From Armatimonadetes bacterium UBA1398 (GTDB taxonomy: Bacteria > Armatimonadota > Zipacnadia > UBA1398), in contig DBQI01000030.1 in assembly GCA_002305165.1 (NCBI GenBank), positions 1 to 64,000 on the forward strand: a stretch of 64,000 bases of DNA, in the 5' to 3' direction. Positions within the stretch are counted from its first letter, which is position 1, and the number at the start of each line of letters is the position of its first letter. Position numbers and translations under genes: made by a program. A model generated the notes under the pieces. That model was not told where the DNA came from. It saw only the letters and a program-made list of their open reading frames with translations, and made no database searches. Shown here piece by piece: positions 17,534 through 25,876 of the stretch.

Positions 17534-19348
17534 ATGTCCATCCAGTGCAGGGAGCGCGCTGGTCAGCACCTCGCGCGAGGCCGCCTCTACTACGTCGAGG
17601 GGCGTTTCGACGAGGCTCGCGCGGAGCTGGAAGCTGCCTGCGAGCTGTGCCCTGACTGGCCCGCGCCCTACTCCGCCCTTGGTGCGCTGCTGCTGGACTC
17701 GGATGAGCTGCCCGAGGCCCGCAGAGCTCTCGAGCATGCCGCCGACCTGGGGATGGACGACCCGGATTCGCTTCGGGCTCTTGCCGAGACGTGCTGCCGC
17801 ATGGGGGCGTACGCGGACGCCGCCCACCACTACTCCCGTGCGGCCGACAGGACCGACGACGCCCCTTCGTCTCTAAGGATGCGCGTGAATGCGGCCCTCT
17901 GCCGCACCCGCTCGGGCGATGTGGCGCAAGCCGAGCAGGACCTCCTGAGCCTCCATGAGGATCACCTCGGCGAGTCCCTCGTCACCCTCGCCCTAGCCCA
18001 GGTTCTAGCCCATCGGCCTGGCGGCCGGGCCCGAGCCACGGAGTTGCTTGAGGGAGTTCTGGAGCGCGAGCCGCAGCACCTCATGGCTCGGTACGACCTC
18101 GGGCTGCTGCTCGTGCGCGCCAAGTCGGAGGAGCCCGCGCTGCGCTCCGCCGCCGTCGCTCACCTCGAACGGCTCATGGAGACCCCCGGGTTTCCCGAGC
18201 TGGTGCCCGATGCCCACGTGGCGCACTTCGCCCTCGGAACCTGCTATGACGACGATCCCAATGGCTACGAGTCGGCCGCTCGCCACTACGGCGCCGCCCT
18301 CGCGATCCGCCAGGACTTCCCACCCGCTCTCTGCAATCTGGGGATCATCCAGGAGCGCCTCGGCAACCGGGCTCAGGCCCTCACCCTCTATGCCCGCGCC
18401 TTGCGAGCCGATCCACGCTTCGAGCCGGCGGCGGGGCACCTGGCGCGGTTGTGCATCGAAGCGGAGGAGACCGAGGCGGCTGACGGGCTGAGTGAGGCAC
18501 TCGACATGAGCCGCGAGCGTGCTCTCGCCACCTACACGGTCCTGCGCGCCGTGGAGGACCGGGCCCACGCCGACGGGCAGGTCGCTCTCTGCGAGGCCGT
18601 GCACCGCGTGAAGAACCGGGCCGGGGTCCTCGCAGCCCGAGCGAAGGTTCTGCCGATCCACGACCGCTCGGAGGGCGATGCTTCGGTCCCCGGCGTTCCC
18701 GAACTGGCGGACATGATCTTCGACGACCTCAATGCCCTGCTCGCTGTGCTTCGGCCGGTGGAGGACGATGCCGAGGTCGTGGACGCGAATACGGTGATCC
18801 GGCGCACCTGCGCCATGGTGCGCGCCTGGGTACCCGAGGGCGTCGCGGTCTCTTCCTCCACCTCCGAGACTGCCCTTCCCATCCGGGTCGATCGCGAGCG
18901 TATACGGGACCTGCTCACACACCTCGCTCGGAATGCGGTCTCCTCCATGCCTGACGGCGGCGAGCTCTGCTTCATCTGCGCGCCCGGCGCCCAGGGGCCG
19001 GGTTGGGTCGCGCTCCAGGTCCGCGACTCCGGAGAGGGTATCCCAGCGGAATCCATCGAGGACGTCGTGAAGCCGGGGGTCTCGCTGCGGCCAGGCGGCT
19101 CGGGGCTCGGGCTCTGGATCTGCGGCCGCATCGCTCGCGCTCACGGTGGCATCCTACGGCTGGAGTCAACGGAGGGGGAGGGCACGGTCGCCATTCTGGA
19201 GCTGCCTCCGCCGGAGCATCCCTCCCTCGCCTCGCGTTCGCTGCGGCTGCATCGCTCACTCATGGCCCTGGCAGATCCGCAGACACTGGAGCTGACCGAT
19301 GAGGACACGCCTCCGCGGCTGGCCGAGGGGGCTGCCCCCGTTGAGTAA
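17534..19348 (+). CDS. TPR-domain histidine kinase
   Basis: A 604-residue soluble sensor kinase with no membrane helix. Residues 1-320 are tetratricopeptide repeats (for example ARGRLYYVEGRFDEARAELE). A dimerisation/phosphoacceptor helix with His near 357 follows (EAVHRVKNRAGVLAAR). The HATPase domain has an N-box (RNAVSSMPDGG, about 467), a G1 box (VRDSGEGIPAE) and a G2 box (GSGLGLWICGRIARAHGG). The TPR part suggests it senses a protein partner. It overlaps the response-regulator gene by eight bases and is almost certainly its cognate kinase. ATG at 17534 follows AGGAGGGGG. Confidence 0.9.
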   Translation: MSIQCRERAGQHLARGRLYYVEGRFDEARAELEAACELCPDWPAPYSALGALLLDSDELPEARRALEHAADLGMDDPDSLRALAETCCRMGAYADAAHHYSRAADRTDDAPSSLRMRVNAALCRTRSGDVAQAEQDLLSLHEDHLGESLVTLALAQVLAHRPGGRARATELLEGVLEREPQHLMARYDLGLLLVRAKSEEPALRSAAVAHLERLMETPGFPELVPDAHVAHFALGTCYDDDPNGYESAARHYGAALAIRQDFPPALCNLGIIQERLGNRAQALTLYARALRADPRFEPAAGHLARLCIEAEETEAADGLSEALDMSRERALATYTVLRAVEDRAHADGQVALCEAVHRVKNRAGVLAARAKVLPIHDRSEGDASVPGVPELADMIFDDLNALLAVLRPVEDDAEVVDANTVIRRTCAMVRAWVPEGVAVSSSTSETALPIRVDRERIRDLLTHLARNAVSSMPDGGELCFICAPGAQGPGWVALQVRDSGEGIPAESIEDVVKPGVSLRPGGSGLGLWICGRIARAHGGILRLESTEGEGTVAILELPPPEHPSLASRSLRLHRSLMALADPQTLELTDEDTPPRLAEGAAPVE

Positions 19349-20717
19349 GTGCGTGCTGATCGCCGATGACCAGGCCGAGGTCCGGGAGTGGGTCGCCGAC
19401 ATCCTCCGGGAACTGGGCCGCGCGACCGTCGAGACGGGGCGCGCCGACCAGGTGCTCCCCCTGATCCAGGAGATGGGCGACGCCCTATCCATGGTCCTGC
19501 TGGACCTGGACTTCGGCCAAGGGCAGATGGGCGGGATGGACGCTCTGCGCCAGGTCCGAGAGGCCGGCTGCCAGATCCCGGTCGTCATCCTGACCGGCAA
19601 GGGCTCCGTTCGCGCCGCCGTCGAGGCGCTCAAGGCCGGCGCCACGGACTTCATCGAGAAGGACGCCCATGTCGAGGACACTCTCGCCGCCGCCCTGAGC
19701 CGGGTCGAGCGCTTCGCCCAGGTGGTCGCCGAGAACCGGCGGCTCCGCGAGGAGCTCCGCGGGGTGCAGGAGATCGTCGGCGAGAGCCCGGCCATGCGGG
19801 AGGTGTTGGCCCAGATCGAGCGTCTGGGGCCCGTGCCTCGGCCCGTCCTCGTGGTGGGGGAGCGCGGCACTGGTAAGGAACTCGTGGCTCGCGCCCTGCA
19901 CGAGAACTCCCCACGGAGGGAGGGGCCGTTCATCGCCGTGAACTGTGCGGCGATCCCCGATGGGCTCCTCGAGTGCGAGCTCTTCGGGCAGGAGGAGAAC
20001 GCCTTCGATGGCGCGCCCTTCAAGGAGGGGCGCTTCGATCGGGCCGACGGCGGCACGCTCTTCCTCGACGAGGTCGGCAACATGGGGCCCGAGTTTCAGC
20101 GCAAGATCCTGCGGGCCATCGAGTACCACAGCTTCGAGCGGGTCCAGGGCACCGAGACCATCCGCGTCGATGTCCGCGTGATTGCCGCAACCAACGCCGA
20201 CCTCCAGGCCGCCATCCGGCAGGGCGCCTTCCGCGCCGATCTCTACGACCGCCTCGCCTTCGACACCATCCGCATCCCGCCCATACGCGAGCGCACCGAG
20301 GACATCGACTCCCTTGCACGCCACTTCGCGCGGCGTTTCCACGAAGAGGTTGCCGGGGTCCCGGTGCTCGAGTTCACTGACGCGGCGCTCACGGCGATGC
20401 GCGCCGCGCCCTGGCCCGGCAATGTGCGGGAGCTCAAGAACTTCGTCGAGCGTCTCGCCACCCGGCTGAGCGAGCCAAGGGTCGAGGCAGCCCATGTGAA
20501 CTCCTTCCTCCAGCCGGGGGGCCAAGCCGCCGCGGCGAGCTCCGCGGACCCTGGAGTGGGTCCCTTCGCGTCCCGGGTCGAGGCGTTCGAGCACTCGCTC
20601 CTCACCACGGCTCTGGACGCCGCCGGGGGCAATCGCCGTAAGGCCGCCGCGGCTCTGGAACTCAGCTACGACCAGTTGCGCCGTCTTCTCGCGAAACATC
20701 ACATCGGGTCACCTTAG
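19341..20717 (+). CDS. NtrC-type sigma-54 activator with altered GAFTGA loop
   Basis: About 458 residues. The receiver domain (1-120) has the acidic pair in LIADD and the probable phospho-acceptor Asp55 in VLLDLDFG. The AAA+ domain has Walker A GERGTGKE, Walker B GGTLFLDEV and an arginine-finger region (YDRLAFDTIRIPPIRER). A Fis-type helix-turn-helix ends the protein (GGNRRKAAAALELSYDQ). The loop at 220-225 reads NAFDGA where most family members have GAFTGA, the element that contacts sigma-54 Region I. The start is probably TTG at 19341, overlapping the kinase stop. It is the output of the TPR kinase and the likely partner of the divergent sigma-54 gene upstream. Confidence 0.88.
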   Translation: MSKCVLIADDQAEVREWVADILRELGRATVETGRADQVLPLIQEMGDALSMVLLDLDFGQGQMGGMDALRQVREAGCQIPVVILTGKGSVRAAVEALKAGATDFIEKDAHVEDTLAAALSRVERFAQVVAENRRLREELRGVQEIVGESPAMREVLAQIERLGPVPRPVLVVGERGTGKELVARALHENSPRREGPFIAVNCAAIPDGLLECELFGQEENAFDGAPFKEGRFDRADGGTLFLDEVGNMGPEFQRKILRAIEYHSFERVQGTETIRVDVRVIAATNADLQAAIRQGAFRADLYDRLAFDTIRIPPIRERTEDIDSLARHFARRFHEEVAGVPVLEFTDAALTAMRAAPWPGNVRELKNFVERLATRLSEPRVEAAHVNSFLQPGGQAAAASSADPGVGPFASRVEAFEHSLLTTALDAAGGNRRKAAAALELSYDQLRRLLAKHHIGSP

Positions 20718-20875
20718 CCACTCGGGCTTGCCCGTTGGCGTGCCACCGCGCGGCCCGTGCAGGCCGTTGAGGTCCTGAGCCGCCACTGGCCGGGCGACTT
20801 CATCGAGGCTAAGGCCGGATCAGTCCTCGGATGGGACTCGGGCCGTAGACGCTGGAGATCCACACTTCCTGGGGC

Positions 20876-20921
20876 TTGACTGAGCCCATGTGCGGCCCAT
20901 AGTATATGTGTCTCGCATATA
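20876..20921 (+). promoter_or_regulatory. Promoter and dyad operator of the zinc-ribbon gene
   Basis: TTGACT (20876-20881) and TAGTAT (20900-20905) are separated by 18 bases. Overlapping the -10 is an AT-rich dyad, TATATG (20903-20908) and CATATA (20916-20921), which stands out in GC-rich DNA and could bind a repressor. Confidence 0.5.
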
Positions 20922-20948
20922 TAACTGGGCATGAGGAGGTAGGTACAC

Positions 20949-21158
20949 ATGGCAGCAGGACGAGGAAGAGGCGGAGGACGGGGTCGCGGAGCCGGCGCCG
21001 GCGGAGGACGCGGCATGGGTCCGGGTGGCTCGGGCATGGGCCCCGGCGGCGAGTGCGTCTGCCCGAAGTGCGGGTTCCGCACCGCTCATGTGCGCGGCGT
21101 GCCATGCCTGAAGCGCGAATGCCCGCAGTGCGGTACGCTGATGGTTCGCGGTCAGTAG
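20949..21158 (+). CDS. Small Gly/Arg-rich zinc-ribbon protein
   Basis: A 69-residue protein. The first half is a flexible Gly/Arg/Met-rich tail (GRGRGGGRGRGAGAGGGRG). The second half has two paired-cysteine knuckles, CVCPKCGFRTAH and CPQCGTLM, with a further Cys in VPCLKREC, as in a zinc ribbon or rubredoxin-like metal site. Short proteins of this design are known in anaerobic bacteria and archaea, often near metal-cluster or redox genes, but their role is not settled. A strong GAGGAGGT ribosome site and its own promoter indicate a real, well-expressed gene. None of its neighbours explains it. Confidence 0.8.
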   Translation: MAAGRGRGGGRGRGAGAGGGRGMGPGGSGMGPGGECVCPKCGFRTAHVRGVPCLKRECPQCGTLMVRGQ

Positions 21159-21221
21159 TCCCCGACGCGACGCAGGTGCTCGGCACTGCGCAACGAAGGC
21201 CTCGGCCACCGAGGTGATCTC

Positions 21222-22343
21222 ATGCTTGGCGCCGTTCCCTGCTGGCCCACCCTACTCGCCGGCCTCTTGGGGGTTGGTCTCCCGACGGCCGCCTTCGCCC
21301 AACTCGAGCATCCACTCGTCGGCGCCATCCGGTGGGATGCCTGGCACGGCGAGCTCGAGGCGCCGGGCCTCGCCGTCGAGCGTGCCCTCGCGCCGCTCCA
21401 GTACCGTTCCCGTTTGCCGTGGTTCACCGAGTTCCGGGAGGACGGCACTCCCTCGATCCGATGTGACCGGCCTGGGGTGATCGAGGCGGAGATCCAGTAT
21501 GCCCTCGAGGCGGGCATCGATTACTGGGCCTTCGTCACCTACCCGGAGGAGAGCGCTCTGTCTATTCCTCTGCGGCAATACCTTGGCGGCGAGTGGGAGG
21601 CGGCCCCGCGCTTCTGCAGCATCTTCGAGTGGTCCCGGTTCGGCGGACCCGACCATTACCAACCCGTCGTTGAGCGTCTCCTCGGCTACTTCGCCGATCC
21701 AAGGTACGTGCGCGTGCTCGGCGACCGGCCCTTGCTCTACCTTCTGTGCCACGGCGACGAGCACGTCACGGCCCAGTGGGGGTCAGTCGACGGCTTGCGG
21801 GTCGCCGTCGATGCGCTTCGCGCCGGAGCCGCCGAGCGAGGCTTGGGTGACCCGTACATCGTGGTGACTTGGTTCCACGCCTCCGAGGCGGAGGCTATGC
21901 GCCAGAGCCTCGGAGCCGATGCCCTCTCGGCCTACGCTGTACCGGGCGGAACCCCAGAGGGCGCGCCCTTCGAGCAGTCTCAGGCCCAGGCGCGCACCTA
22001 CTGGGAGCAGATGGCCGCCGTAGGGCCGATGATCCCCATCGTCTCCTGGGGGTGGGACCAGCGGCCCCGAGTGGACAACCCGCCGCCGTGGGTGCCCAAT
22101 CCGACCCCTCACCACTATGAGACATTCACGCCAGACCAGTGCGCCGAGGCGCTCGAGGCGGCTCTGGACTGGGTCGCCAAGCATTCCGACGCCTGCCCCG
22201 CCAACGCGGTGCTCTGTTACGCCTGGAATGAGCACGACGAAGGCGGTTGGCTCTGCCCAACCCTCGGGTCGGACGGCCAACCAGATGACAGTCGCGTCCG
22301 CGCGGTGGGCGAGATGCTCGCTCGAAGGCGCGCGGGTCTCTAA
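21222..22343 (+). CDS. Secreted GH99/WbsX-like protein
   Basis: A 373-residue exported protein (signal peptide MLGAVPCWPTLLAGLLGVGL, cleaved near AFA). The mature domain looks like the GH99-like/glycosyltransferase WbsX TIM barrel: GAIRWDAWHG at the start, IQYALEAGIDYWAFVTYP, VVTWFHASEAEAM, and a C-terminal WNEHDEGGWLCPTL that resembles the family's closing acidic motif. It would act on glycans outside the cytoplasm. ATG at 21222 follows GAGGTGATCTC. It lies downstream of the zinc-ribbon gene with a 63-base gap. The exact family and substrate are uncertain. Confidence 0.65.
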   Translation: MLGAVPCWPTLLAGLLGVGLPTAAFAQLEHPLVGAIRWDAWHGELEAPGLAVERALAPLQYRSRLPWFTEFREDGTPSIRCDRPGVIEAEIQYALEAGIDYWAFVTYPEESALSIPLRQYLGGEWEAAPRFCSIFEWSRFGGPDHYQPVVERLLGYFADPRYVRVLGDRPLLYLLCHGDEHVTAQWGSVDGLRVAVDALRAGAAERGLGDPYIVVTWFHASEAEAMRQSLGADALSAYAVPGGTPEGAPFEQSQAQARTYWEQMAAVGPMIPIVSWGWDQRPRVDNPPPWVPNPTPHHYETFTPDQCAEALEAALDWVAKHSDACPANAVLCYAWNEHDEGGWLCPTLGSDGQPDDSRVRAVGEMLARRRAGL

Positions 22344-22347
22344 CCGG

Positions 22348-22539
22348 GCCCCTAACGCGCTCGTAAGGCATGGGCGCGGTAAGATCCGGAGCGTAGTCCC
22401 GCAGCTCCCACCCGTCGTGGAGCCCTGACGGAAACACCGGCCGTCGCGACTCGTCCATGAAGTACCGTGGGCTCCTCTCGCTAACGCGCAGGGGCCCGTC
22501 CGCCAGGGCTGCCGGCGTCATCAGGAACAGATCGAGCAC
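22348..22539 (-). pseudogene. N-terminal remnant of a secreted glycoside hydrolase
   Basis: On the minus strand a GTG-initiated frame gives a signal-like core (VLDLFLMTPAALADG) followed by PLRVSERSPRYFMDESRRP and GLHDGWELRDYAP. This is the characteristic opening of secreted glycoside hydrolases of the DUF4038 type. After about 64 residues the similarity ends and the frame runs antisense into the neighbouring gene, so only the 5' end of a former gene remains. The rest of the gap to 22672 holds the ribosome site of the next gene and nothing else I can recognise. Confidence 0.55.
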
Positions 22540-22672
22540 GATGGTTGGGCGTCGGTCACCGCCTCCGGACGCTCAGGGTCCAACAAGCCGGGTGCGGCGC
22601 CTCCGGCGAGGTTCGCTTCGCCGGCTGCGGAATAGAGTCAGACAAGACAATAGGAGAGAGGAACTGCATCCC

Positions 22673-23839
22673 ATGAGACGGCCCGCCGCACTACTCCTGA
22701 TGGCCCTCGCGCTTCTCGCCTGCCAGTCCGTAGCCCAGGACCTGGTAACTCTAGAGGGCGTCAACGGCGCTGTCGAGGTCATCGGCGAGGGCGATGACCA
22801 GATCACCGTGCTCTATACCTGGGGGACCCCCTATGAGATGGGCTACGCCCATGGCAAGCTCCTGACCGAGGGTGTTCGGCATCTCTACGAGGTCAGCTTG
22901 GCGCGCTTCATGTTCGGCATCGGCATGGGAGCCGAGCAGATAGACGAGGTCTGGGCCCAAGCCGAGCCCCACATGCTCGCCGCCGATCTCGAGGAGATGC
23001 GCGGTCTCGCCGACGGGACCGATGGCGCCGTGTCCTTCGACGACGTGAAGCGGCTGCACATCGTACCTGAGATCAGCGAGTGGCACTGCACCTTCTTCGC
23101 CGCGTGGGGTGAGGCGACGCGGGACGGAAACCTCATCCAGATTCGCGCCCTCGACTATGCCACCGAGGCAGCGCTGCAAGAGGTGCCCCTCATCACCGTC
23201 GCATTCCCCGACGGCGGCCAACCGTACCTCACGGTTGGCTGGCAGGGCTTCGTCGGCACGGTTACGGGCATGAACTCCTCTCAGATAGCCATGAGCGAGA
23301 TCGGCGATAGCTGGGACAAGGACAACGACACCTTCGACGGCATTCCCATGTGCTTCCTGATGAAGGACGTCATCCGCTCCGCGGCGTCGCTCGACCAGGC
23401 TGTCGCGATGGTGCAGGACGCGCCACGCACCACGTGCTACCTCTACTGCCTCGGTGACGGCAAGATCCCCGATGCTCGCGCCCTCCAGACCTCACACAGC
23501 CAGTGCATCGTATATGGGCCCGAGGATCTGCCGTACGAGAGGCTGGCGGGTACCGTCTACATGTCCATGGGGATCAACTCCGGTTGGAATGAGAAGATCG
23601 GGGGCGTGCTGGCCGAGGCTCACGGCCGCATCGATCCCGCCGTCGCCATGGAGGACGTCATGGCCGGCTGTGGCACAGGTGACCTCCACGCTGTCGCCTT
23701 CGACGCGACGGCGGGGCGCATCTGGGTCGCCAACGCTGAGGGCGACATCGGCGCTGTGATCGATGGCTTCAACCGGCCCTTCGTGGAGTTCGATGCGGCG
23801 GCCGCCTTCGACCGGGTGCGGGCGCTGGCGGGGGAATGA
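22673..23839 (+). CDS. C45-type acyltransferase/hydrolase-like lipoprotein
   Basis: A 388-residue protein. ATG at 22673, after GGAGAGAGG, starts a signal peptide with lipobox LLAC, so it is probably a lipoprotein; the frame is open further upstream. The mature part begins like acyl-CoA:6-aminopenicillanate acyltransferase-family proteins (GTPYEMGYAHGKLL). It has the motif WHCTFFAAWGEATRDGNLI, in which the Cys would be the N-terminal nucleophile of peptidase family C45. These enzymes cleave or transfer acyl groups from amides. Substrate unknown. It stands alone between the GH99-like gene and a permease gene. Confidence 0.75.
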   Translation: MRRPAALLLMALALLACQSVAQDLVTLEGVNGAVEVIGEGDDQITVLYTWGTPYEMGYAHGKLLTEGVRHLYEVSLARFMFGIGMGAEQIDEVWAQAEPHMLAADLEEMRGLADGTDGAVSFDDVKRLHIVPEISEWHCTFFAAWGEATRDGNLIQIRALDYATEAALQEVPLITVAFPDGGQPYLTVGWQGFVGTVTGMNSSQIAMSEIGDSWDKDNDTFDGIPMCFLMKDVIRSAASLDQAVAMVQDAPRTTCYLYCLGDGKIPDARALQTSHSQCIVYGPEDLPYERLAGTVYMSMGINSGWNEKIGGVLAEAHGRIDPAVAMEDVMAGCGTGDLHAVAFDATAGRIWVANAEGDIGAVIDGFNRPFVEFDAAAAFDRVRALAGE

Positions 23840-23867
23840 GCACGAGCGCGGGGCTCAGTTCCTCGCC

Positions 23868-23896
23868 TTGACACACTCCTATAGGGGTGCTAAGAG
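23868..23896 (+). promoter_or_regulatory. Possible promoter with overlapping 16-bp dyad
   Basis: TTGACA (23868-23873) is followed after 17 bases by TAAGAG, a weak -10. The spacer is occupied by a 16-base dyad (23874-23889, CACTCCTATAGGGGTG) with one mismatched pair, a plausible operator. This argues against the GTG at 23887 being the permease start. Confidence 0.35.
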
Positions 23897-23928
23897 AGTG
23901 CTATTTGCCCAGTAGGGTGTGCATCGCC

Positions 23929-24834
23929 GTGGCCCGGCCGGACTACGCTTTGGGAGCCCGCAGGACGCTGATCGCCGTATGGGCCGGCGCAGCCGTCGTC
24001 CTGGTCGGCGCCGTTGTGTTGCGCCTTATTGGTGTGGCGCCCCTGGCCACCCATCCCATCGACTACAGCCCGATCGTCCTGGTCGCCCTCGGCCTCCTCG
24101 TCTCCTTCGTGGGCGAGCATGCCCGGTCGATCCTCGGGATGGGGTACGGGACCACAGTGACCGGCGTGCTCGTGGCCCTCGGTCTGGACCCGCACATGGT
24201 GGTGCCCGCCGTGCTGCTCCTCGGGATCCTTCCCGCCAGCATCGATGTGGGTAGTTACGGGTGGTCTGATCCGAGCGTGCCTTCGCCCACGCGAAGGCTC
24301 ATTGGCATGGGCGTGATCATCGCGGTAGCGGGGATGGTGGGCGCCGTCTTCGGGGCCTGGGGCGCTCTGTCGCTCTCGGGTCCGGCGCTGTCAGGCGTCA
24401 TTGCCGCCGTGCTCTTGGCCGTGGGAGTCCTCGCGGCGATAGAGGGCCGGGTGAGCTTCCGTCCCCTGAAAGGTCGCGTGGCGGCGGTGGTTCTTGGTCT
24501 GGTCGCCGGCGCCGGTCGTGGGCTGATGGGTGGCGCTTACGGGCCCGTCCTTGGCTCCCTGGATATCGACACAGAGGATTCCAAGACGACAACCCGCGCT
24601 GTGCTAGCGCTGCCAGAGCTCCTGAGCTGCGCGGCGGCCTTGGCTGTGTTCGGCATCCCCGCCTCGCCACCCCTGTGGAACCTCATCGGCGGCCTAATGG
24701 TCGGTAGCCTCGTCGTGAAGATGCTCTCGGCTCTCCCCGTGCCGCCGCCGGCGGTCGAGGTGGCTCGTGCCGTGACGGCGGTCGGGACCATCGTTCTCGC
24801 CGGCCTGCTGACCCTCAGCACCGCCGCATACTGA
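23929..24834 (+). CDS. TauE/SafE (TSUP) family membrane permease
   Basis: About 300 residues with eight or so hydrophobic helices and the two TSUP repeats: VGEHARSILGMGYGTTVTGV in the first half and GRGLMGGAYGPVLGS in the second. Family members export or import sulfite, sulfoacetate or other small organic anions. The start is uncertain: the frame opens at GTG 23887, but that lies in an apparent promoter, and GTG at 23929 (11 bases after AGGG) fits better; GTG at 23917 is also possible. It is transcribed alone and converges on the DUF1080 gene. A link to sulfate released by the sulfatase elsewhere in the window is only speculation. Confidence 0.75.
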   Translation: MARPDYALGARRTLIAVWAGAAVVLVGAVVLRLIGVAPLATHPIDYSPIVLVALGLLVSFVGEHARSILGMGYGTTVTGVLVALGLDPHMVVPAVLLLGILPASIDVGSYGWSDPSVPSPTRRLIGMGVIIAVAGMVGAVFGAWGALSLSGPALSGVIAAVLLAVGVLAAIEGRVSFRPLKGRVAAVVLGLVAGAGRGLMGGAYGPVLGSLDIDTEDSKTTTRAVLALPELLSCAAALAVFGIPASPPLWNLIGGLMVGSLVVKMLSALPVPPPAVEVARAVTAVGTIVLAGLLTLSTAAY

Positions 24835-24864
24835 TACGGGCGGCACGGCTCTCTGCGGCGGCGG

Positions 24865-25656
24865 TCACTCAAGCGGCAGGAGGTCGACTCGGCGGAACTC
24901 CACAGGGTGGCTCTCCGCTTGCAGCGCGATGTAGCCCCGCTCCAACAAGGGCTCCCCGCCGGCCTCCTCGATGAGCTTCGCCGCGTCCCCGTCGCCGGGG
25001 TCCAGCTGGGGTTGGGCGTACTCGAGCACGACCTCTCCGTCGATCCGGTGGATGAACCGCTCCGCTCCGCGAACCTCGATCTCCACGGTGACCCACTGGT
25101 CGCCGTGGTAGGTTTGGGAGGAGGAGTCCGTGCAATGGGGCGTCCATAGCTCGCCATCGAGCACGATGTGGGTGCCTGGGGTGCACACGTTCGCCGTGTG
25201 GCGCTCGCCCTCCCCACTGCCCCCGAGGAACTGGACCTCGATGGACACGGGGAACTCCTGATCGGTGCGCATAGTCACCGGATCCTGGCTGTGGAGCATT
25301 GCGCCGCTGTTCCGGTAGGCCCACCCCGCGCCGCCTGGCGTCTGATCGCCCACGAAGCGGTACTCAATCCTGAGGATGTAGTGGGAGAAGGGCTGCTTGT
25401 AGAAGAGGTGGCCGTAAGCGCCCCCGAACTCATCCCATTCGTCGTAGCAGACCTTCAGAAGCCCATCCTCGACACGGAAGGTGTCGCGGTAGTTCACCCC
25501 GAGCTCCTGCCCAGTGAACTTGGGGATCCAGCCCTCGAGGCTCTCGCCGTCGAAGAGCGGGATCCACGGGTCCTCCACGATGGCTCCCCCGTCGGCGGCA
25601 AGGGGTGCGGAGAGGGTGACGAGAAGGGCTATGAGCAAGCAGCGGTGTGTGGTCAT
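24865..25656 (-). CDS. Secreted DUF1080 (3-keto-disaccharide hydrolase-like) protein
   Basis: A 263-residue exported protein (signal peptide MTTHRCLLIALLVTLSAPLA). The single domain is DUF1080, a concanavalin-like beta-sandwich: IPLFDGESLEGW near the start, LRIEYRFVGDQTPGG, NSGAMLHSQDP in the middle, and the closing GYIALQAESHPVEFRRVDLL. Some DUF1080 proteins cleave 3-keto-glycosides; others may only bind carbohydrate. ATG at 25656 is 6 bases after AAGGAGA. It is divergent from the ApbE gene across a 220-base gap in which I see no clear regulatory element. Confidence 0.85.
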   Translation of the reverse strand: MTTHRCLLIALLVTLSAPLAADGGAIVEDPWIPLFDGESLEGWIPKFTGQELGVNYRDTFRVEDGLLKVCYDEWDEFGGAYGHLFYKQPFSHYILRIEYRFVGDQTPGGAGWAYRNSGAMLHSQDPVTMRTDQEFPVSIEVQFLGGSGEGERHTANVCTPGTHIVLDGELWTPHCTDSSSQTYHGDQWVTVEIEVRGAERFIHRIDGEVVLEYAQPQLDPGDGDAAKLIEEAGGEPLLERGYIALQAESHPVEFRRVDLLPLE

Positions 25657-25876
25657 GAGCGTTCTCCTTCGGGCATGGGGATGGGCTCACCGTACGCGCT
25701 CAGGGCCGATGCGGTGAGCTGATCGCACATGATGAGCAGGACGCTGGCGGGTGGCATAGAGTACCCTTCCCGCGCGGCGGCACGACTCCTGCCGCGGAAC
25801 CGGCTTGGCGCCGCTGGCGTCGGAGGAGTGTGCCACTGCGGGCCGTATTGTGGGGAACTGAGGTCGAACGCTACCG

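Noticed and set aside
20760..20880. Short plus-strand protein-like stretch ahead of the zinc-ribbon promoter
   Set aside because: About 40 residues without a start or family resemblance; too weak to call a gene remnant.
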